Shown piece after piece: positions 25,905 through 33,560 of a stretch of 42,526 nucleotides of DNA. Numbering within the stretch: position 1 is the first letter of the stretch; every line of letters begins with the position of its first letter. A model generated the notes under the pieces. The model had not been told where the DNA came from and ran no database searches. It worked only from the letters and a program-made list of their open reading frames with translations. Location: the NCBI RefSeq assembly GCF_023156235.1, contig NZ_JAKZAI010000020.1, forward strand, positions 1 through 42,526, written 5' to 3'. Made by a program: the position numbers and the translations under genes. Source of the stretch: Marinobacter goseongensis. GTDB taxonomy: Bacteria; Pseudomonadota; Gammaproteobacteria; Pseudomonadales; Oleiphilaceae.

Positions 25905-26198
25905 CTACTGCTTGTCAGAAGAAAGGTCTAACGACTCCACGATCAAGCGGCCTCCCGAAGGAAATCTGAGCAACTTCAGGCTGGCGGTCACTCGGTTGCC
26001 TAATAGCGGTACGCCGGTCTGAACTGCCTGAGTCTGACCGAGATAAGCCATCACCTGTCGTCCGCGACAGTGCAGGGTTAGTTGATAAATGGTTTTCTGA
26101 GTGCGAGCTGTCTGGAACGGATGCACTCCAAGAACCGTAAACTGATCTCTCCAAAAAGCTAGGTGAAGGCCAGCAGTGTCAATCGCCGGGTTGGCCAT
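25905..26198 (-). CDS. hypothetical protein, last gene of the int module
   Basis: A 97-residue protein beginning MANPAIDTAGLHLAFWRDQF. It has no recognised domain. Phrases such as TIYQLTLHCRGRQVMAYLGQ suggest a small beta-rich fold. The start at 26198 overlaps the stop of the preceding gene as TGATG, so it is translationally coupled. It is convergent with the recombinase trio, whose last stop is 38 bp away. Presumed mobile-element cargo or accessory protein. Confidence 0.6.
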   Translation of the reverse strand: MANPAIDTAGLHLAFWRDQFTVLGVHPFQTARTQKTIYQLTLHCRGRQVMAYLGQTQAVQTGVPLLGNRVTASLKLLRFPSGGRLIVESLDLSSDKQ

Positions 26199-26491
26199 CA
26201 GTATGTCCTCCATTCAAGCTCCAGTTCCTGGAGCCGATTGATCAGCATTGGAAGGGAGTCACGGCCAGCTTCCAGATTCTGCTTAACCAGTTCGCAGTAC
26301 ACCCAGGTTTCCATCGCCTCCTGGTTGGTACGCTCTCCTCCAAGGCCAAGGATAGCCACGAGGCTGCAGCATTCGTGTGAGATCCCCATGGCTAAGCACA
26401 AGCTGCTAGCTAGGTTACGAACTGTGCGACGCTCGGCAGGTATCAGACGATTCAACGGCATGGCCGCCAGTAACATCAGCTCAGACCTCAT
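26198..26491 (-). CDS. hypothetical protein downstream of the integrase
   Basis: A 97-residue, mostly helical protein with several Cys (GISHECC, WVYCELVK) and the closing segment INRLQELELEW. No known domain. It starts inside the end of the integrase gene (11-bp overlap) and overlaps the next start, so the four genes xis-like, int and these two form one operon. Confidence 0.6.
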   Translation of the reverse strand: MRSELMLLAAMPLNRLIPAERRTVRNLASSLCLAMGISHECCSLVAILGLGGERTNQEAMETWVYCELVKQNLEAGRDSLPMLINRLQELELEWRTY

Positions 26492-27689
26492 CGTTTGCCT
26501 CCTCCTGTTCAGTCGTCACCTTGGCTTCAAATTCATTGATCAATAGCCGCTCAAATGCAGAGCCATCCCGCCGGGTCAAGTTCGGCACATACCGGCTGTA
26601 AACTCGGAACAACATTTCTGTCGTGGTATGCCCCATCTGCCGGGCAATCCACTCCGGGTTTTCACCCGCAGCCAGCCACAACGTAGCGGCAGTATGGCGG
26701 GTTTGGTACGGCCGCCGCTTTCGCAGGCCCAGATGGCTGAGCAAGGGATACCAAACCCGCTTGGTCACGTTGTTGTGGTTAAGCGGGTTTCCTTCGCGGT
26801 TGCAGAACACAAAGATCTTGTTTCCGGTGGCCTTGCGCTGGTCCTTGAGGGCGTCGTAGACCAGTTGTGGCATTTCAATATGCCGGTAGCTACCGTCGGT
26901 CTTGGTGTGCTCGATCTCCCCATTCACCAGAGCCTGGCGAACCAGAATCTGCCGACGCTGGAAATCGACACAGTCCCACGGCAAGCCATCGATCTCACCG
27001 GTCCGAAGACCGGTAAAAAAGCGAACTGTGTAGTAGTTTCTGAAATCCGCCCGGACTGTGGCGAGAATCAGCCGAACTTCTTCCAGTGAAAACGGCTCCA
27101 CGTCTGAGCGCGGCACCTTGAGTGATTTGATCCCCTGGAAGGGTGAGGTAAACTCAAACCGGTTGGCTGCCTCTCCCAGAATCATGCGCAATGGCGTCAT
27201 GATGCGGTTGATACGGCTGGCGGAAAGTGGCTTTTTGCTCCGGGTTTCTGCTTTGGCGAGTGACGCCCGGAACGAAAGAATTTCCTGCCTGGTGATGTGG
27301 CCAACCTCCTTTTCCCCAAACTCCGGGACCAGGTAGTTCTTCAGAGTGCCTTCGATGGTGGAGAGGTGTGACTTTCGCCACTGCACCCGCATCTCATCCA
27401 GCCAGGTCTCACAAAACTCACTGAACAACGGCGTGTCGTGTGCTTCGCGAGAACGCTGGAGTTCCGCCTGGCGGGTGAACTCTTGAGCTTTCGCGCTGTT
27501 TGGGAAGTACTTGTGGTACTCGAACGTCCCCAGTGTGATTTCCGCCTCAATTCGTTTGAGAATCGCCTCGAGTTTCTTGCGGTTGGCGTGTGTGTTCTCA
27601 AGGGAAGTCTGCTCTCGGCAGCGTTTACCCCGAAACTGAAAATCAAAAAACAGCTTCTGCGTCGCTTCGCGTACTCGAATGCTAGCCAT
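26481..27689 (-). CDS. phage-type tyrosine integrase with Arm DNA-binding domain
   Basis: A 402-residue integrase. Residues ~1-60 are the Arm-binding (DUF3596-like) domain, MASIRVREATQKLFFDFQFR. The core-binding domain follows at ~85-180 and the catalytic domain at ~200-380. The active site is complete: R229 (TGLRTGE), K263 (EHTKTDGS), R331 (YQTRHTAAT, with Tyr where His is common), H354 (QMGHTT) and Y364 (FRVYSRYV). The ATG at 27689 is preferred over a 36-codon upstream extension that overlaps the excisionase-like gene. It should integrate and excise the island segment; no att repeat was identified. Confidence 0.93.
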   Translation of the reverse strand: MASIRVREATQKLFFDFQFRGKRCREQTSLENTHANRKKLEAILKRIEAEITLGTFEYHKYFPNSAKAQEFTRQAELQRSREAHDTPLFSEFCETWLDEMRVQWRKSHLSTIEGTLKNYLVPEFGEKEVGHITRQEILSFRASLAKAETRSKKPLSASRINRIMTPLRMILGEAANRFEFTSPFQGIKSLKVPRSDVEPFSLEEVRLILATVRADFRNYYTVRFFTGLRTGEIDGLPWDCVDFQRRQILVRQALVNGEIEHTKTDGSYRHIEMPQLVYDALKDQRKATGNKIFVFCNREGNPLNHNNVTKRVWYPLLSHLGLRKRRPYQTRHTAATLWLAAGENPEWIARQMGHTTTEMLFRVYSRYVPNLTRRDGSAFERLLINEFEAKVTTEQEEANDEV

Positions 27690-27921
27690 GCATACGTCCT
27701 CCGTTGGCCATAGGAATAGAAAGTGAGTGGTGGCCTGAGTGGATCGCCATGTCTCTTTGAATGGGTTCCCACATGTAAAGAATCTTCCGGCCGCCAAACG
27801 GCCGAATGTAATGAACGCCTTCGATGAGCACGGAGTCTTTCAGGCGCTCGCGAATCGTCCGGGCTTCATAGCGAATCCGTTCTGCAAGCTCTTCGGTGGT
27901 CAGGTACTCGGTAGTGTTCAT
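27682..27921 (-). CDS. excisionase/AlpA-like DNA-binding protein
   Basis: A 79-residue protein with a MerR/AlpA-like winged helix at residues ~5-52: YLTTEELAERIRYEARTIRE, RLKDSVLIEGVHY, GGRKILY, WEPIQRDM. It precedes and overlaps the integrase start by 8 bp, the usual place for an excisionase or recombination directionality factor. Its leader faces a Xre-type repressor gene and carries a TGTAG-N8-CTACA dyad. Confidence 0.8.
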   Translation of the reverse strand: MNTTEYLTTEELAERIRYEARTIRERLKDSVLIEGVHYIRPFGGRKILYMWEPIQRDMAIHSGHHSLSIPMANGGRMHG

Positions 27922-27942
27922 ATGTTTCTCCTAGGCTTTCTT

Positions 27943-27960
27943 TGTAGCGTACATACTACA
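27943..27960. promoter_or_regulatory. operator dyad between xis-like gene and repressor
   Basis: TGTAG at 27943-27947 and CTACA at 27956-27960 form an inverted repeat with an 8-bp centre, 22 bp upstream of the xis-like start. Position in a divergent control region suggests binding of the Cro/CI-type protein at 28074. Confidence 0.5.
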
Positions 27961-28073
27961 TATTAAGCCTGTTTTCGACGCTGTCAACAGTCCTTTGTAG
28001 GTTTTAATCATCATTGGATGTGAGCTGGCGTCTTATGAGGTATCATCGCTACACACTCAAAGGCCTACCGACC

Positions 28074-28313
28074 ATGATCAGATTTCGTCTAAAAGAATTA
28101 ATCGCAGAGAAGGGATTTCAGGAAAATCGAAGGGTTACGTTGGATGAGGTTTCGAAAGAGACTGGAATCCACAGGACGACGTTATCCAAAATCGCGAATC
28201 AGCGTGGCTATAACACCACGACTGAAATTCTGGACAAGCTGTGCGAGTTTTTTGGAGTGCCGCTTGAAGCTGTGGCTCAACACGTTGAAGTTGAGGGTGA
28301 CGCTGATGGTTAG
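28074..28313 (+). CDS. Cro/CI-type (Xre) helix-turn-helix regulator
   Basis: A 79-residue protein from ATG 28074, MIRFRLKELIAEKGF. The HTH covers about residues 22-60: TLDEVSKETGIHRTTLSKIA, then TTEILDKLCEFFGVPLEAV. This is a single-domain repressor. It is divergent from the xis-like/integrase operon and is probably its repressor, keeping the element quiescent. In-frame codons upstream to 28014 are less likely to be translated. Confidence 0.88.
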   Translation: MIRFRLKELIAEKGFQENRRVTLDEVSKETGIHRTTLSKIANQRGYNTTTEILDKLCEFFGVPLEAVAQHVEVEGDADG

Positions 28314-28496
28314 CGTAGTTGGAGAGTCAGGACTATGGAGGAGTACCGCGAGCGAGGGCAGGGCGGGAGCTCGCGAAATCTGAGTGCCACAGCAGAAGTC
28401 AGGCGCAGTCGCTTTATCTAGCCTCGACCATTCGCAATAAAATCAGATCTTATGAGCAATGAGTCAGACCGGGCATAGTTTGCGGATTGGGGGCTT

Positions 28497-28742
28497 CAAG
28501 TATACCCACCTAATTCCTTGGGTGTGCCTCGGCCATAGGCACGTTGAGTATTAGATTCTGGCCTCTGTTTTCCTGCCCCTAGAGATCTGAGGTCAACACA
28601 ACTAACCCCACATGGCTCCGAGGTTCGGTAGTTTAGGCTCGGTAAAACGACTGGCGATTACGAAGAGGAGTATCTGCAGAGCCACTCGTTTGATCCGGCA
28701 ACGTGTAAAAGTGCGCTGGGTCGATCGTGTGATTCTTGGCAT
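28497..28742 (-). pseudogene. metallophosphoesterase relic (right cassette copy)
   Basis: The minus-strand sequence from ATG 28742 aligns base by base with the start of the phosphoesterase at 14854. After a one-base deletion near codon 6 the protein reads IDPAHFYTLPDQTSGSAD, against IDLNPFFTLPHRTSGSAG. FYRA is followed by TAA where the intact copy has TAT. Homology resumes as VLTSDL, then TAG, then GQ and QNLILNVPMAEA, against QNRLLGVPVAEA. Similarity fades before about 28490. Several stops and a frameshift make it non-functional. Confidence 0.75.
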
Positions 28743-28775
28743 GCAGGCCCCGAGTGCAGCGCGATGGCGAGTGCA

Positions 28776-29021
28776 CTATGTATCACGTTCATCAGGAGTC
28801 GGCGGCTCTCGATCCTCCATCAAGTCGTCACTGACGGCCTCCGTGTCGCAGTAGTCTTCCCAAACGGGATCCGTTGGCCGCTCGTAGCGTTTGACGGAAC
28901 CTTTAAGACGCTCCAGAGGGGTTAGCTCTTGAGGCAGCGGCTCTGTCAGCTCGTCGGCGTGGGCCGTATGAGCGTCGAGGCCCTCCAGTAGCTCTTTTTC
29001 GTTTGGGCGCTTTGTCGTCAT
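28776..29021 (-). CDS. small acidic cassette protein (right copy), unknown function
   Basis: An 81-residue paralogue of the protein at 14145-14384. It shares KELLEGLDAHTAHADELTEP, LPQELTPLERLKGSVK, RYERPTDPVW and the acidic tail VSDDLMEDREP. Synonymous differences outnumber amino-acid changes on inspection, suggesting selection at the protein level. It is preceded by the tandem TAGTA-N8-TACTA operator, and followed on the same strand by the phosphoesterase relic with no Xre gene between. Function unknown. Confidence 0.75.
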   Translation of the reverse strand: MTTKRPNEKELLEGLDAHTAHADELTEPLPQELTPLERLKGSVKRYERPTDPVWEDYCDTEAVSDDLMEDREPPTPDERDT

Positions 29022-29122
29022 GTTGACGGACTCCGTGTTTCCTGTCAGCAGTAATCATCTGATCGACAAGTTTGACCATGGACGTTATGAATTGTCCAAC
29101 AACAATCCGATTTAGTTTCGTT

Positions 29123-29169
29123 TAGTAGCGCGGATTACTATTAGTATTTCGCGTTACTAATTGGTACTA
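29123..29169. promoter_or_regulatory. tandem palindromic operator upstream of the small cassette gene
   Basis: Two adjacent inverted repeats, TAGTA-N8-TACTA at 29123-29140 and 29142-29159, are separated by one base. A further TACTA half-site starts at 29165 and a TTAGT half-site at 29112. The outer half-sites follow their neighbours by 10 bp, one helical turn. The array lies 102-148 bp upstream of the start at 29021. It looks like a cooperative repressor site. Confidence 0.65.
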
Positions 29170-29369
29170 ACCGAGGAACGTGAGCGAGTTTCACAGCGCA
29201 CGTTGCCACTGAACTTACCGCTCAAGCTCGAGAATTCAACGTCTTGCTTCAGCGATAGTCTGACAGCTTCAGGTGGTTGAGGGCCCGCCTGAATCCAGCC
29301 TGCACCCTCCTCCAGGAAAGGTATGCGGATTGCTTTGAATTTCTCAGAAAGGTCAGCCGGAAGGTTCAC
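29157..29369 (-). CDS. possible small protein coupled to the HNH nuclease
   Basis: A 70-codon frame starts with GTG overlapping the nuclease stop (GTGA) and ends inside the operator array. It reads NLPADLSEKFKAIRIPFLEE and ends with a Ser/Arg-rich tail. No domain is recognised and no counterpart remains in the left cassette. The GTGA coupling favours a real gene, possibly an immunity or accessory factor. The overlap with the operator and the lack of homologues known to me argue against it. Confidence 0.3.
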   Translation of the reverse strand: MNLPADLSEKFKAIRIPFLEEGAGWIQAGPQPPEAVRLSLKQDVEFSSLSGKFSGNVRCETRSRSSVSTN

Positions 29370-30085
29370 CGGCCACAGTTGTCCAGAAATGTTTTAAACC
29401 ACGCCGACTCCGAAGCAGAGGGCTTCAGATCGTACATTCGTACAAGCCGAGAAAACCTCGCTACATAACCGCACTGACCAGCCGGTGGTAACCATTCATC
29501 CGGACCCTTGGCGCCTTTACTCCGGTTCAGGCTCAGCTCGACAGGCCATAGATTGATCATGTTGTTTGCAAATTTCTCACGCTCGGTCCGCGTCCAATCT
29601 GAAGCGCCGCGCTCCCAGGCCCACTTCAAAGGCACCACGTGGTCAATGTCGATCTCGCTGGAGTTTTGGATAACTTTTCCGGTGAACGGGCTTATCCAGC
29701 GACCTGTTACCACTCTACAATCCTGCTCTGTTGCAAATCGCACTTTGGTGCTGGAGGTAGCTAACAGTGCCTCGGCTCGACTGTTCTGACAATCGCCATC
29801 GACGTCGTCCCAGCCATGACCAAATGCCGACCGCTCATGGGACTTCGGGCCGGACTGGAGAGACTGTGGCGCGTATTCGTCAGCCAAGCTTTTGGGTAAT
29901 CGACCACTACTGGCCAGGCAAGCCTCAACAGAATCAAACGCAATGAAGCTCTGGGTACGATCATAGTAGGCGCTGGCCGGGGGATGGCAGATTCCTGAGG
30001 ATGTTTTCTTGATAGTCTCAGCAGCCACCGGCGCGATCCCGACAACCAGCGCGATAGCAAGTAACGACGAATAGAAATCCTTCAC
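29366..30085 (-). CDS. secreted HNH-family endonuclease (right cassette copy)
   Basis: A 239-residue protein. Residues 1-22 are a Sec signal peptide (ending PVAA), so it acts in the periplasm or outside the cell. The HNH core is IDIDHVVPLKWAWERGASDW (DHVVP metal/base motif), FANNMINLWPVELSLNRSKG (central Asn) and GPDEWLPPAGQCGY. This matches the secreted HNH/DUF1524-type nuclease group used for nutrient DNA breakdown or as effectors. A truncated paralogue is at 13802-14128. It is first in the right cassette. Confidence 0.85.
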   Translation of the reverse strand: MKDFYSSLLAIALVVGIAPVAAETIKKTSSGICHPPASAYYDRTQSFIAFDSVEACLASSGRLPKSLADEYAPQSLQSGPKSHERSAFGHGWDDVDGDCQNSRAEALLATSSTKVRFATEQDCRVVTGRWISPFTGKVIQNSSEIDIDHVVPLKWAWERGASDWTRTEREKFANNMINLWPVELSLNRSKGAKGPDEWLPPAGQCGYVARFSRLVRMYDLKPSASESAWFKTFLDNCGR

Positions 30086-30590
30086 TGACCGCTCCTTAGG
30101 CTCACTGCACCTTCAACTTGGCCGCAATACTAAAGCGGATTGCCGAGTGTGCCTCGTTGTTGATGAGCTCCCTATCGATTTGTGGCGATACTGGTTTACC
30201 CCAGGCTCCCAAAACGAAGATTCTGTCTGTGAGTGCTTCAATCCGGAAGGTCGGAGCTCAACGTCAGCAAGGATAGTAGGTCAACGGGGTCTCATTACAT
30301 AACCCGTTTTATCGGTATATCCGGGTGTGCTCGCTGCTAAACAAAAGCGAACATTCGAGTCAGGGCTTCCTCCAGTGCCTCCAGGCAAATCGCATCCATT
30401 TCATCCGGTATCATTGCCGGAACAAGTTGGAAACGCTAAATCATTGCACGGCAGAGATGGAAGGAAAATGCGCCAGCGATTATTGTGCCTCATGCGAACA
30501 GGAATGCGTGGAGACTATCGGACTTGAGGATTGTCGAACAGGGCCTTTACAAACGCCCTTGCAAAGAACACTATCGAATCCTTCAGTCAT
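30086..30590. other. 505-bp stretch without a supported gene
   Basis: It separates the cassette island from the metal island. Open frames on the plus strand (around 30325-30640) run into the antisense of the SCO gene, have Cys-rich low-complexity composition and lack ribosome sites. No hairpin terminator or repeat was convincing. It must contain the promoter of the HNH nuclease near 30090-30150. Confidence 0.4.
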
Positions 30591-31217
30591 TCAGGAACTT
30601 TCTTCAAGAAGGGCAACAAGGTCCTGCCGAATGGCTTGAGCGCTTAAATCTTCCGGTCGGATAAGCAGGCGTGGATTACCCTCACGATCAAACACATAAA
30701 CTGCGCCGCTGTGAGTGACGGCGTAATCACCTTCTGCGTCCGGTTCTTCATGCCCGAACGTGGTCCGGTATCGCTGGGTAAGTGTGCGTAGGTCAGAGGT
30801 TTTGCCGGTCAGCCCGACGATCCTTTCACCAAAAAAATTGACATACTCTGCCAGGCGCTCGGGCGTATCGCGCTGAGGGTCAACGCTGACGAACAGCGTA
30901 AGTACCTCCTCCTGGTTTTCCGGGCTCAGGCCGCTAACGGCCTGACTGAGTTTTTGCAGAGCAGTGGGGCAAACATCAGGGCAAGAGGTAAATCCGAAAA
31001 ACAGCATTCGTACCTGACCACTGTAATCATCGCCTGAAACCGGTGCTCCCTGACTGTCGATCAAATCGAATTCAAGCTTGGGCATCACGCCGCTGATGTC
31101 TGTTCCGTGCCAATCCGGCGCATCATCGCCCATGCAGCCAACAAGGAGGATTGCCAGCATCATTAATGCAATGGATGCAAAGCGCTTTGTGTGGTGTTGG
31201 AAGCAGGGTGTGATCAT
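30591..31217 (-). CDS. SCO1/SenC family lipoprotein (copy 1)
   Basis: A 208-residue copper chaperone/thiol protein for cytochrome oxidase CuA assembly. A lipoprotein signal has lipobox LVGC (C28). The thioredoxin-like domain carries the copper motif CPDVC (C79, C83) and the distal ligand H169 (AVTHSG). It is last in the CDF-DsbB-DsbA-CcdA-DUF3703-SCO operon and very similar to the copy at 34821. It is probably anchored in a membrane facing the periplasm and supplied with electrons by the DsbA/CcdA genes upstream. Confidence 0.93.
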   Translation of the reverse strand: MITPCFQHHTKRFASIALMMLAILLVGCMGDDAPDWHGTDISGVMPKLEFDLIDSQGAPVSGDDYSGQVRMLFFGFTSCPDVCPTALQKLSQAVSGLSPENQEEVLTLFVSVDPQRDTPERLAEYVNFFGERIVGLTGKTSDLRTLTQRYRTTFGHEEPDAEGDYAVTHSGAVYVFDREGNPRLLIRPEDLSAQAIRQDLVALLEESS

Positions 31218-31234
31218 AAAGTGGTGTCCTTCAG

Positions 31235-31591
31235 TTACGTGTTGGAAGGCTTCTGGTGTCCCAGAACAATCGCCAAGTCTTCCGGCACCGCCATCGGTTC
31301 AAATGCGCTGACGTTGGCACGTCCCGTATTGCCGACAGGAACCCAGATTCGTGAAACCAGCAACGCAGCGAAGGCCCGAGCCAGCTGACCGAGAACCTCG
31401 CGAGCATCGCGCGTGTGCCAGCCGAGCCGTAGCATGCGCAAATGTGTTGTCGTGTGCGCTAACGCGAACTTCTGGCTCAGAATATGAGCCCGTTCAAGAT
31501 GTCTGAACGCTGTATCGACATCGCCCTGATTGTCTGCATCAGCGGCTGCTGCCAGTTCTGTCAGATAGAACGCCTTGAGTTCACTGTTCAC
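31235..31591 (-). CDS. DUF3703 domain protein
   Basis: A 118-residue helical protein with TPR-like text: AFRHLERAHILSQKFALAHT, HLRMLRLGWHTRDAREVLGQ, then VPVGNTGRANVSAFEPM. This matches DUF3703, often encoded next to CDF transporters and MerR regulators in metal islands. The repeated His residues might bind metal. Function unknown. It sits between ccdA-like and SCO genes with short gaps and belongs to the same transcript. Confidence 0.85.
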   Translation of the reverse strand: MNSELKAFYLTELAAAADADNQGDVDTAFRHLERAHILSQKFALAHTTTHLRMLRLGWHTRDAREVLGQLARAFAALLVSRIWVPVGNTGRANVSAFEPMAVPEDLAIVLGHQKPSNT

Positions 31592-31648
31592 TGCTCGGTT
31601 CTCCTGCCTTATCGGCCAGCTGAGTGGTGGGCAAAGATTTGCCCGGGA

Positions 31649-32371
31649 TCAACCGAGTCTTCCGAGTACCGGAAATGCGGATAACATCCATGATGCAAAC
31701 CGGGTCATCTGTCCCGTCAGCACCATTACCCCCATAACAACCAGAACCAGCCCTGCCAGAATTCTCAGTGACTGACTCCAGCGGCTCATCCAGCGCACTC
31801 GCTCCCGAAAGTGCTCAATAAATAGAGCCGTTGCCAAAAATGGAATTGCCAACCCCAGCGAATAAACGGCCAGGTACAGCATGCCGGTTTCAGCATTCGC
31901 ATGGGTGGAACTGAGAGCCAGGATAGCGCCCAATATCGGGCCAATACACGGTGTCCATCCGACGGCAAAGGCCAAACCGAGAAGAAACGCTGCCGTGGGC
32001 CGTCCACCCTCAAGGGTTTGCCCAAAGCGCCAGTCGCGCTGTAGCGCGGGCATGCTCCACCAGCCCAGCATAAATAGCCCCATCAGCACGATCAGAATGC
32101 CCGCCACCAGATTGGCTTCCTGCCGGTAGGCCATCAGCCACTGACCGAGCAGACTAGCGCTGGCACCAAAAGCGATGAACACCACACTGAATCCAAGGAC
32201 AAAACAGATACTGAGCCACAGAGATTGCAGTCGACTCGAACGGTCTGTGACGGTGCCGCCCGTAACGACCGAGAGATACCCCGGAACCAGCGGCAGAGTG
32301 CAGGGTGAGAAAAAAGACACCAGGCCGCCAAAAAAAGCAGCCAGCATTCCCCATGTCGCAAGATCTGGCAT
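31649..32371 (-). CDS. CcdA-family cytochrome c biogenesis / thiol transport protein
   Basis: A 240-residue inner-membrane protein with six predicted helices. The paired redox Cys sit in FFSPCTLPLVPGYLS near residue 23 and VGWTPCIGPILG near residue 140, both typical of CcdA. It moves reducing power from cytosolic thioredoxin to periplasmic thiol proteins, here probably the DsbA-like and SCO proteins of the operon. Confidence 0.92.
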   Translation of the reverse strand: MPDLATWGMLAAFFGGLVSFFSPCTLPLVPGYLSVVTGGTVTDRSSRLQSLWLSICFVLGFSVVFIAFGASASLLGQWLMAYRQEANLVAGILIVLMGLFMLGWWSMPALQRDWRFGQTLEGGRPTAAFLLGLAFAVGWTPCIGPILGAILALSSTHANAETGMLYLAVYSLGLAIPFLATALFIEHFRERVRWMSRWSQSLRILAGLVLVVMGVMVLTGQMTRFASWMLSAFPVLGRLG

Positions 32372-32451
32372 TTCCGTGAGTCCTCAACTTTCTGAGTTCA
32401 GTTGACGGTGGAGGGCATCAAGCCCATCCGTGTTTTAATCGACACCGGTCG

Positions 32452-33129
32452 CTATTGCTGTGCGTCTGGGAGCGACTCCTGAACAAGGCGAAGTAGCGGT
32501 TTGGGACCAAACTCCGTGAGTTGGCGGCCATTCACGAAAAAAGTCGGGGTGCCCCGAACGCCGATGGTTTTGACGTCCTGCATGTCTTGATCAAGGATGG
32601 CGCTTATCCGTTCGGATTGCATATCCTCACGGGCTTGGGACAGGTCCAGACCGGCTGCCTCGGCCGCTCCCCATGCCTTGGCAACCTTCGGGTCGTCGTG
32701 CCAGGCAGGCTGCACCTCCAACACAGCTTCCAGCACCGGTTCATAGACATCTTGCAGGCGAGCTGCTTCCAGAATTCTGGAGACTTCCTCGGAACCCTGA
32801 TGGAACAGTGTGTAACGCAAAACAAGGCGCACCTGACCTGGATACTCAGCAAGAATCTGTTTCACGATGGGGTAGAACGCCCGGCAGGCTTCGCAGGAGG
32901 GGTCGAAAAACTCAACGATGGTCACCGGTGCGTCGGCAGGCCCGAATGTGGGCGAATGGAAGCGTACCAATGCTTGTTGGTTCGCGATCGGTTCGGAAGC
33001 GACAACAGACTTTTCACCGGTGGTGGCCGTTTTTTGAGGCTGCTGGGGCTGTGGCTTGAACAAGACAGCGGCCGAAAAGGCTGCGATCAGCACGAGACAC
33101 ACGACAACAACGATGGCACGACGATTCAT
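32452..33129 (-). CDS. DsbA-family periplasmic thioredoxin (copy 1)
   Basis: A 225-residue protein with an N-terminal membrane anchor (residues ~5-24). The thioredoxin fold has active site C79-E-A-C82 (FFDPSCEACRAF) and the cis-Pro loop GVRGTPTFFVNG. It is a DsbA/DsbG-like or BdbD-like oxidoreductase. The start ATG overlaps the dsbB-like stop as ATGA, so the pair is coupled and DsbB probably reoxidises it. Paralogue at 36306-36944. Confidence 0.92.
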   Translation of the reverse strand: MNRRAIVVVVCLVLIAAFSAAVLFKPQPQQPQKTATTGEKSVVASEPIANQQALVRFHSPTFGPADAPVTIVEFFDPSCEACRAFYPIVKQILAEYPGQVRLVLRYTLFHQGSEEVSRILEAARLQDVYEPVLEAVLEVQPAWHDDPKVAKAWGAAEAAGLDLSQAREDMQSERISAILDQDMQDVKTIGVRGTPTFFVNGRQLTEFGPKPLLRLVQESLPDAQQ

Positions 33130-33560
33130 GAATGAATTCTCCGACGGACAAGCAAGAGCAGAATTATGATGGCAACGAAAATGGCCAGCGATAGAAACGG
33201 AAGCGGCAGCCCACCAAATATCGTCATTCCGTCACCCGAGCAGGACGGGCCAGTGGCCGTGCAGGGCTGAATGGGTTGTGGAATTATCCCCACATAAAGC
33301 AGTGAGTGGGCCAGAGCGAACAGGGAGCCAATAACAGCCAGCGGCATAGCGTAGCGCCAAACGTTGAAATCCGAGTAGTAGCAGGCGACTGCGAGAATCA
33401 CCGCCAACGGAAACATGAAGGCGCGCTGAAACCAGCACAGAACGCACGGAGCCTGCCCGAGAACTTCCCCGATGTAGATGGCTGAAAGCGAGGACACCAA
33501 CGCCAGTAGCCAGGCCGACAGCAGCAGCCCCCATGGAATCACCTGGTTATTGTTGGTCAC
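33126..33560 (-). CDS. DsbB-family disulfide bond formation protein
   Basis: A 144-residue membrane protein with four helices. Its two Cys pairs are C39/C42 (APCVLCWFQR) and C100/C107 (QPCTATGPSC), the layout of DsbB/BdbC quinone-linked oxidases. The GTG at 33560 is chosen because it overlaps the upstream CDF stop as GTGA; an ATG-like extension to 33590 would overlap that gene more. It reoxidises the coupled DsbA-like protein. Confidence 0.92.
   Translation of the reverse strand: MTNNNQVIPWGLLLSAWLLALVSSLSAIYIGEVLGQAPCVLCWFQRAFMFPLAVILAVACYYSDFNVWRYAMPLAVIGSLFALAHSLLYVGIIPQPIQPCTATGPSCSGDGMTIFGGLPLPFLSLAIFVAIIILLLLVRRRIHS

Noticed and set aside
27690..27797. 36-residue N-terminal extension of the integrase
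   Set aside because: It overlaps the xis-like gene and precedes the well-matched Arm-domain start MASIRVRE.
28612..28854. Plus-strand 80-codon frame
   Set aside because: It is antisense to the phosphoesterase relic and the small acidic gene, both supported by paralogy with 14145-15651.
30325..30639. Cys-containing plus-strand frames before the SCO gene
   Set aside because: They lack a ribosome site and run into antisense of the SCO gene; no family pattern.
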